From CAYZPE01 sp046050145 (lineage in GTDB: Bacteria > Patescibacteriota > Minisyncoccia > Phycocordibacterales > CAYZPE01): 8,427 bases of DNA. The position numbers and the translations under genes were made by a program. The notes beneath the pieces were generated by a model that worked only from the letters and a program-made list of their open reading frames with translations, did not search any database and was not told where the DNA came from. The stretch covers positions 1 to 8,427 of the forward strand of contig JBJOQC010000019.1 in the NCBI GenBank assembly GCA_046050145.1. The letters run 5' to 3'. This document shows positions 4,991-8,427 of this stretch, in pieces (position 1 is the first letter of the stretch; the number at the start of each line of letters is the position of its first letter).

Positions 4991-5980
4991 TTAACGGAAG
5001 AATGATGAATCCCCTTCTGGGGCTGTGAAGAGTACATTAAAATTCTTTGATCCAAACTGAAGTATTTTTGAAAGATTTTCAGCTTTTACAGATATGCGAG
5101 AGATTCCAGTTTCTTTTGATTCATTACGAAATGTGACAGAGTCACTTCCACCTACGGATTGACTATTCATAAGCCATGAGTACGAAGCTTGGAGAGGTTT
5201 TGAAATTGAAAAGAAGTACGGCACAGCAACAAGAGTTGTTTCTGCTTGAGTGAGGTCAAGGCTGTTTTCTATAGCCTTACTAAAGCGTATTCCATACAAA
5301 GGACTTTCTTCATATACAAGCACTTCCGCTTCAGTTGATCGAAGTACTCTACGAGACACACTTTTAATACTTCCATCAAGATTACTTACCTCAACTTCCA
5401 TATTTGAAGGTCTTACAATAAGAGATCCTGAAAGAGAGAGTGTTTGTTTACCAAATCCAGAAGAGTCTTGAAGTACTACCCCATCCTTCTTCCATGTATA
5501 AATAAGGTTTTTAGGATTTATTCGAACTCCCTCACTGTTCACGAAGCGAGGAAGGGCGACAATCCGAGCTAGTCCTTGGTGTGTATAGAGAGCTTTTCCT
5601 TTATAAAAAGGTGGAGTGTAAGAGTCTGCTTCAAAAAACATTTCAATTTCAGCGGATTGTATAGTAAGGCTTTGCTCAATCAGTTTCCCATCAATAGTTA
5701 CAGCATTTACAGAAACTGTTGTGGTTTTTCCTATATCATTAGTTTGAAATGAGAAAGTTTTTATACCAGTCCCTTTCTTTTGAAGTGCGCCATTTAAAAA
5801 CCAAGAAATATCAGCAGCATTGAGGTCTGTTGAATAGCTTGTAAGTGTTGCTGTAACTTGTTGGTTCGGCCCAGGTGTTTGAGGTGTAATTTCTAGATAT
5901 ACAGGAGCTCCAAAATTTTGAGCAAAAACAAAAGGAGTAGTTAGGACAAAGAGTGCTAAACAAAAAACAATAAAACGCAT
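4991..5980 (-). CDS. Secreted protein with three Ig-like repeats, function unknown
   Basis: The 329-residue product has an N-terminal signal peptide (MRFIVFCLALFVLTTPFVFA, cleavage predicted near 20/21) and no other membrane segment. The mature part looks like three Ig-like/PKD-like beta-sandwich units, at about 27-110, 111-220 and 221-316. Each has a Trp-centred strand: ISWFLNGALQ (58-67), YTWKKDGVVL (161-170) and YSWLMNSQSV (267-276). Units 2 and 3 also share an Arg/Val-Val-Ala-x-Pro-x-Phe strand (VALPRF, VAVPYF). There is no LPXTG or other anchor at the C-terminus. The stop is 1 bp before the pilin-like gene, so both are surely co-transcribed. A structural or adhesive role in the envelope machine is a guess. 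A possible -10 (TACTAT, 5987-5992) lies 6 nt before the ATG. Confidence 0.78.
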   Translation of the reverse strand: MRFIVFCLALFVLTTPFVFAQNFGAPVYLEITPQTPGPNQQVTATLTSYSTDLNAADISWFLNGALQKKGTGIKTFSFQTNDIGKTTTVSVNAVTIDGKLIEQSLTIQSAEIEMFFEADSYTPPFYKGKALYTHQGLARIVALPRFVNSEGVRINPKNLIYTWKKDGVVLQDSSGFGKQTLSLSGSLIVRPSNMEVEVSNLDGSIKSVSRRVLRSTEAEVLVYEESPLYGIRFSKAIENSLDLTQAETTLVAVPYFFSISKPLQASYSWLMNSQSVGGSDSVTFRNESKETGISRISVKAENLSKILQFGSKNFNVLFTAPEGDSSFFR

Positions 5981-6045
5981 ATATGTATAGTAACAGAGTT
6001 TGTCTTTCTACATTGTGTCGGAATCCACAGCAAAAGTATTAACAC
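5981..6045. promoter_or_regulatory. 65-bp intergenic gap with possible internal promoter
   Basis: This is the only sizeable gap inside the minus-strand operon. On the minus strand TACTAT (5992-5987) lies 6 nt before the next ATG, the same spacing as the dnaA and rpmH -10 boxes, but no good -35 is present. No strong terminator hairpin is seen, so readthrough from the upstream genes is expected. A secondary leaderless promoter is possible. Confidence 0.3.
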
Positions 6046-6888
6046 TTAAGCAGCTCTTCTTCTCTTCTCTCTCCTTCCCAGTTCTCGCTCTCTACGTTCT
6101 GCGAAGTGGTAATTCTCCTTCGGAGGGAGGTTTTTTGAGGGTATTTGTTTGAAACCGTCTTCTGCAGATATTGATTTCTGTGTCTTTTGTTCCGCTGTTG
6201 GAAGGGTCTTTGCAGCTTCTTCTACTGTTGGGAACTTTAAGTAAGAAACAGGTCCAGGAGAATAATATCCCTTCATTATATCTGGTCGCAGACTAACTCC
6301 TTGTTTTGCTGCCTGGCGAGCCTGTATCTGAAGCTCTGCCTTAGATGCTGTTCCGGGTTGGAGTGGCGCATACTGCTGATTTCTAAATTGATTCTGTTGA
6401 ATAGGAATTTGTTTTACTTTTTTGTTTACCATATCCCCTCTTGTGTTGAGTATTACAGACACTGTCCAACCAGGAAGAATATTTATATAAGGGATCATTT
6501 CTATAAGGAGTCCCGCAGGTAAAACAGCCATTTTACGCATAGATGTGTATTTTATACCTTTTATTTTGTACCAGGTAAAAAATAAAATAAAAACACAAGG
6601 ACTGAGTAGTCCATTTATAACCCAACCAACATAAGGAATGAGTGCGATTAATGCAAGGCTGATGTCACACACAATCGCAACAGCCATCATCATTAAAAAA
6701 GTAATTCGACTAACTCCCGCTTGAGACTGTGTTTTTTGGGCATAATACTCTGCCTCCATGATTTTTCCTTCTGTCTCAGCTTGGGCACGGCGAATTCTCT
6801 CCTCTTCTAAAAAACGCTCACGCTCGATTGCATAAGCGTTTTCTATTTCATTTTCTCGCTCTCGAGGTCTGTTTTGTATTTGTGCCAT
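6046..6888 (-). CDS. Coiled-coil and membrane protein linked to VirB4, function unknown
   Basis: The 280-residue product is not recognised by name. Residues 7-56 are rich in Glu, Arg and Gln and likely form a cytoplasmic helix or coiled coil. Hydrophobic segments lie at about 62-84, 86-107 and 121-146, with Gly/Pro-containing turns (IPYVGWVINGLLSP; EMIPYINILPGW), giving two or three membrane passes. The rest (150-280) is polar, rich in Gln/Pro/Lys, and ends in a very basic tail (RRERELGRREKRRRAA). The start at 6888 is 3 bp from the VirB4 stop. Its place next to VirB4 suggests a membrane partner of the ATPase, perhaps in the position of VirB3/PrgI- or VirB6-type subunits. No sequence similarity to those families is visible to me, so this is inference from context only. 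Confidence 0.75.
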   Translation of the reverse strand: MAQIQNRPRERENEIENAYAIERERFLEEERIRRAQAETEGKIMEAEYYAQKTQSQAGVSRITFLMMMAVAIVCDISLALIALIPYVGWVINGLLSPCVFILFFTWYKIKGIKYTSMRKMAVLPAGLLIEMIPYINILPGWTVSVILNTRGDMVNKKVKQIPIQQNQFRNQQYAPLQPGTASKAELQIQARQAAKQGVSLRPDIMKGYYSPGPVSYLKFPTVEEAAKTLPTAEQKTQKSISAEDGFKQIPSKNLPPKENYHFAERRERELGRREKRRRAA

Positions 6889-6891
6889 ACA

Positions 6892-8427
6892 TTATTGATT
6901 TGCTTCGAGTTCTTTACGAGCTTTTTCAATGGCGAGTATTTGTGAAGGGTCTGAAGTAATGATCTGGTCTTCTGTATAAGAAGCTATTATTTTAATCGCC
7001 ACATGTTTAAGTCCAGCAAAGAATATACCCTCCCCCACATCTGATTCAAGAAGAAGATACTTTTCTTCGTCAGTAAGGTTAAAGGTGTCCCGAAGTTTGT
7101 CGATAGATGTCGGAGACTGCTTTAAAAGCATCTGTATGGAAGAGTTGGTAATGATAGGAAGACCATAAGGAGATTTGAGGAAGTCGTCCACATCTTGGGT
7201 GATCGTTGAAAGGCCGAGATAGTATTTACGACCTCGTTTTGCAAGAGAGAGTAGGAACGACGCTGTGTCTTCTGATTTCATCATCCACCACGCCTCATCA
7301 ATCACTAGGAGGCGCTTTTTTACATCTTTTCTAATCGCATTCCAAATGTAGTGTGTCACTATGTACATAGCAACAGGTTTAAGTTCATCCTCCATATCTC
7401 GAAGGGAGAAGACGACGAACTTTTTATTCATATCAACATTTGTTGGGCGGTTGATGAATCCAGACCATGTACCCTTTGTGTATTTTGTGAGACGTTGTGC
7501 GAGTGATTCACCCCCTTCCATGCCAGAAAGTACAAGTTCGAAGTCAGACATGAGGGGTGCTTCAACATTTGTAAAGTCTGAGTCAGCGGTGATGTCTTTG
7601 AGGGCGTATGTTTCGGTAATTGCTCTATCCATAAGAGCGTCTTCTTCTGCTGTGAGTCCACCCATCATGATACGGAAAAGACCCACAAGATTTATAATGT
7701 TTGATCGCAATACTCCTGCGGATGTTTCATCATCTCGAATAACAGGAAGATCAAAAGGGTTTATATGGTGCTCTGAAGTAAGTGAAATATTAAAATAACG
7801 CCCTCCTGTTGCCTCAGCCATATACTCGTATTCCCTTTCTGGGTCGAGAACAATAACGTCGGTGTCGAACATAAGAGTTCGAAGGATTTCAAGTTTTGTT
7901 GCATATGATTTTCCAGAACCAGATTTTGCAAGGGTTACTGAGTTATAGTTTTCAAGTGAAAATCGGTCGAAAAGGATAAGACTTGAGTTGTGTCTGTTAA
8001 TGCCGTATAGAATTCCCTTGTTCGAGGTAAGGTCGAACGAAACAAAAGGAAAGAGACTTGAAAGTGGTGAAGAGTTTAGTTTTGAGTGCACTTCGAGAAG
8101 GTCAGTGCCGAGAGGTAAAACGCTCTTGTACCCTTGTTCTTGTTGGAAAAGAGCTGGTTTTACATACACAAGCTTTGCTTCGAGTATCGAGCGTATTTCA
8201 GACTCTATCTTATCAAGCTCATCCGAGGTGCTTGCGTAGACAGAGATATAAAGACCAACGTCAAAAAGCTTCTCTTGTGCTTGCTGGAGTCGGTCGCGGA
8301 GTCCTTCAAGGTCTTGGTAGGCAGTATCAAGCATGGGGTCACGCACAAGACCTTTCTCTTCCCGTGTGTGGATCTGACTTTGTACCTCAGCAACCTTTTT
8401 TTGGAATGTCTTGAGGATCTTCGATGT
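6892..8427 (-). CDS. virB4: VirB4/TraC-family conjugation/T4SS ATPase, C-terminal 511 residues (5' end outside window)
   Basis: VirB4 ATPases power assembly and substrate transfer in type IV secretion and conjugation machines and act as hexamers at the inner membrane. The frame stays open to the window edge: a GTG at 8346 could be read as a start, but 27 further in-frame codons upstream (ending REEKGL before VRDPMLDTA) continue the family pattern, so the gene is 5'-truncated. Numbered from the first visible residue, the motifs are Walker A AKSGSGKS (167-174), the conserved DPEREY (195-200), a GGRYFNIS...INPFDL segment (208-226), Walker B LLVIDEAW (373-380), a TQD glutamine motif (409-412) and the C-terminal NSSIQMLLKQ (428-437). 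All catalytic residues are present, so the ATPase should be active. It heads the visible part of the minus-strand operon, with 3 bp to the next gene. Whether it serves conjugation, DNA uptake, protein secretion or a pilus cannot be told from sequence. Confidence 0.94.
   Translation of the reverse strand, partial: TSKILKTFQKKVAEVQSQIHTREEKGLVRDPMLDTAYQDLEGLRDRLQQAQEKLFDVGLYISVYASTSDELDKIESEIRSILEAKLVYVKPALFQQEQGYKSVLPLGTDLLEVHSKLNSSPLSSLFPFVSFDLTSNKGILYGINRHNSSLILFDRFSLENYNSVTLAKSGSGKSYATKLEILRTLMFDTDVIVLDPEREYEYMAEATGGRYFNISLTSEHHINPFDLPVIRDDETSAGVLRSNIINLVGLFRIMMGGLTAEEDALMDRAITETYALKDITADSDFTNVEAPLMSDFELVLSGMEGGESLAQRLTKYTKGTWSGFINRPTNVDMNKKFVVFSLRDMEDELKPVAMYIVTHYIWNAIRKDVKKRLLVIDEAWWMMKSEDTASFLLSLAKRGRKYYLGLSTITQDVDDFLKSPYGLPIITNSSIQMLLKQSPTSIDKLRDTFNLTDEEKYLLLESDVGEGIFFAGLKHVAIKIIASYTEDQIITSDPSQILAIEKARKELEANQ

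Noticed and set aside
6021..6029. DnaA-box-like GAATCCACA in the 65-bp operon gap
   Set aside because: It is a single copy with two mismatches and has no neighbouring boxes.
7361..7798. 145-codon plus-strand open frame
   Set aside because: It is fully antisense to the VirB4 ATPase core, whose Walker A, Walker B and TQ motifs show that the minus frame is the coding one.
8344..8346. GTG as the true start of the VirB4-like gene
   Set aside because: The same frame continues upstream to the window edge with family-like sequence before VRDPMLDTA, so the gene is truncated by the window and does not start here.
8058..8414. 118-codon plus-strand open frame near the right edge
   Set aside because: It is antisense to VirB4, including the in-frame upstream codons that continue the VirB4 family pattern to the window end.

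Overview
The window looks like a chromosomal origin region of a Patescibacteria (Candidate Phyla Radiation) bacterium, probably from the Parcubacteria side. This is inferred from three things: the style of the dnaN, dnaA, rnpA and yidC products (a DnaN start MKVECVQEKLKKAIS, an RnpA start MLPSSRRIPRKL, a short 242-residue YidC), the AT-rich sequence, and a CPR-type cluster of a VirB4 ATPase, a two-helix pilin-like protein and several uncharacterised envelope proteins. TGA, TAG and TAA are all used as stops (TGA ends rnpA), so the recoded UGA-glycine code of Gracilibacteria/SR1 does not apply.

Layout. Positions 1-45 (minus) hold the first 15 codons of dnaN, cut by the window edge. Positions 46-277 are a 232-bp non-coding gap between dnaN and dnaA. 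It has DnaA-box-like 9-mers at both ends and an AT-rich tract, and is the best oriC candidate. dnaA (278-1624, minus) is complete. A 146-bp divergent promoter region follows, then rpmH, rnpA and yidC on the plus strand, the classical order around a bacterial origin. A perfect 16-bp-stem terminator at 3033-3073 separates yidC from a convergent minus-strand operon.

The minus operon is transcribed from beyond 8427 down to 3078. Its genes, in transcription order, are a VirB4-family ATPase (5' end missing), a 280-residue coiled-coil/membrane protein, a secreted protein with three Ig-like repeats, a two-helix pilin-like protein with a four-cysteine tail, and a membrane-anchored protein with a probable beta-propeller. 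Most junctions are 1-4 bp, so the five are probably co-expressed. They are best read as part of a type IV secretion/pilus-like envelope machine: a cytoplasmic motor, a membrane scaffold, a pilin-like membrane subunit and two exported proteins. The family names for VirB4 and the T4SS pilin are recognised; the functions of the other three genes are unknown.

Expression signals are unusual. dnaA and rpmH both have a perfect TATAAT box ending only 7-8 nt before the ATG, which predicts leaderless mRNAs. No gene in the window has a convincing Shine-Dalgarno sequence at normal spacing. No tRNA, rRNA, CRISPR, insertion sequence or prophage gene was seen.
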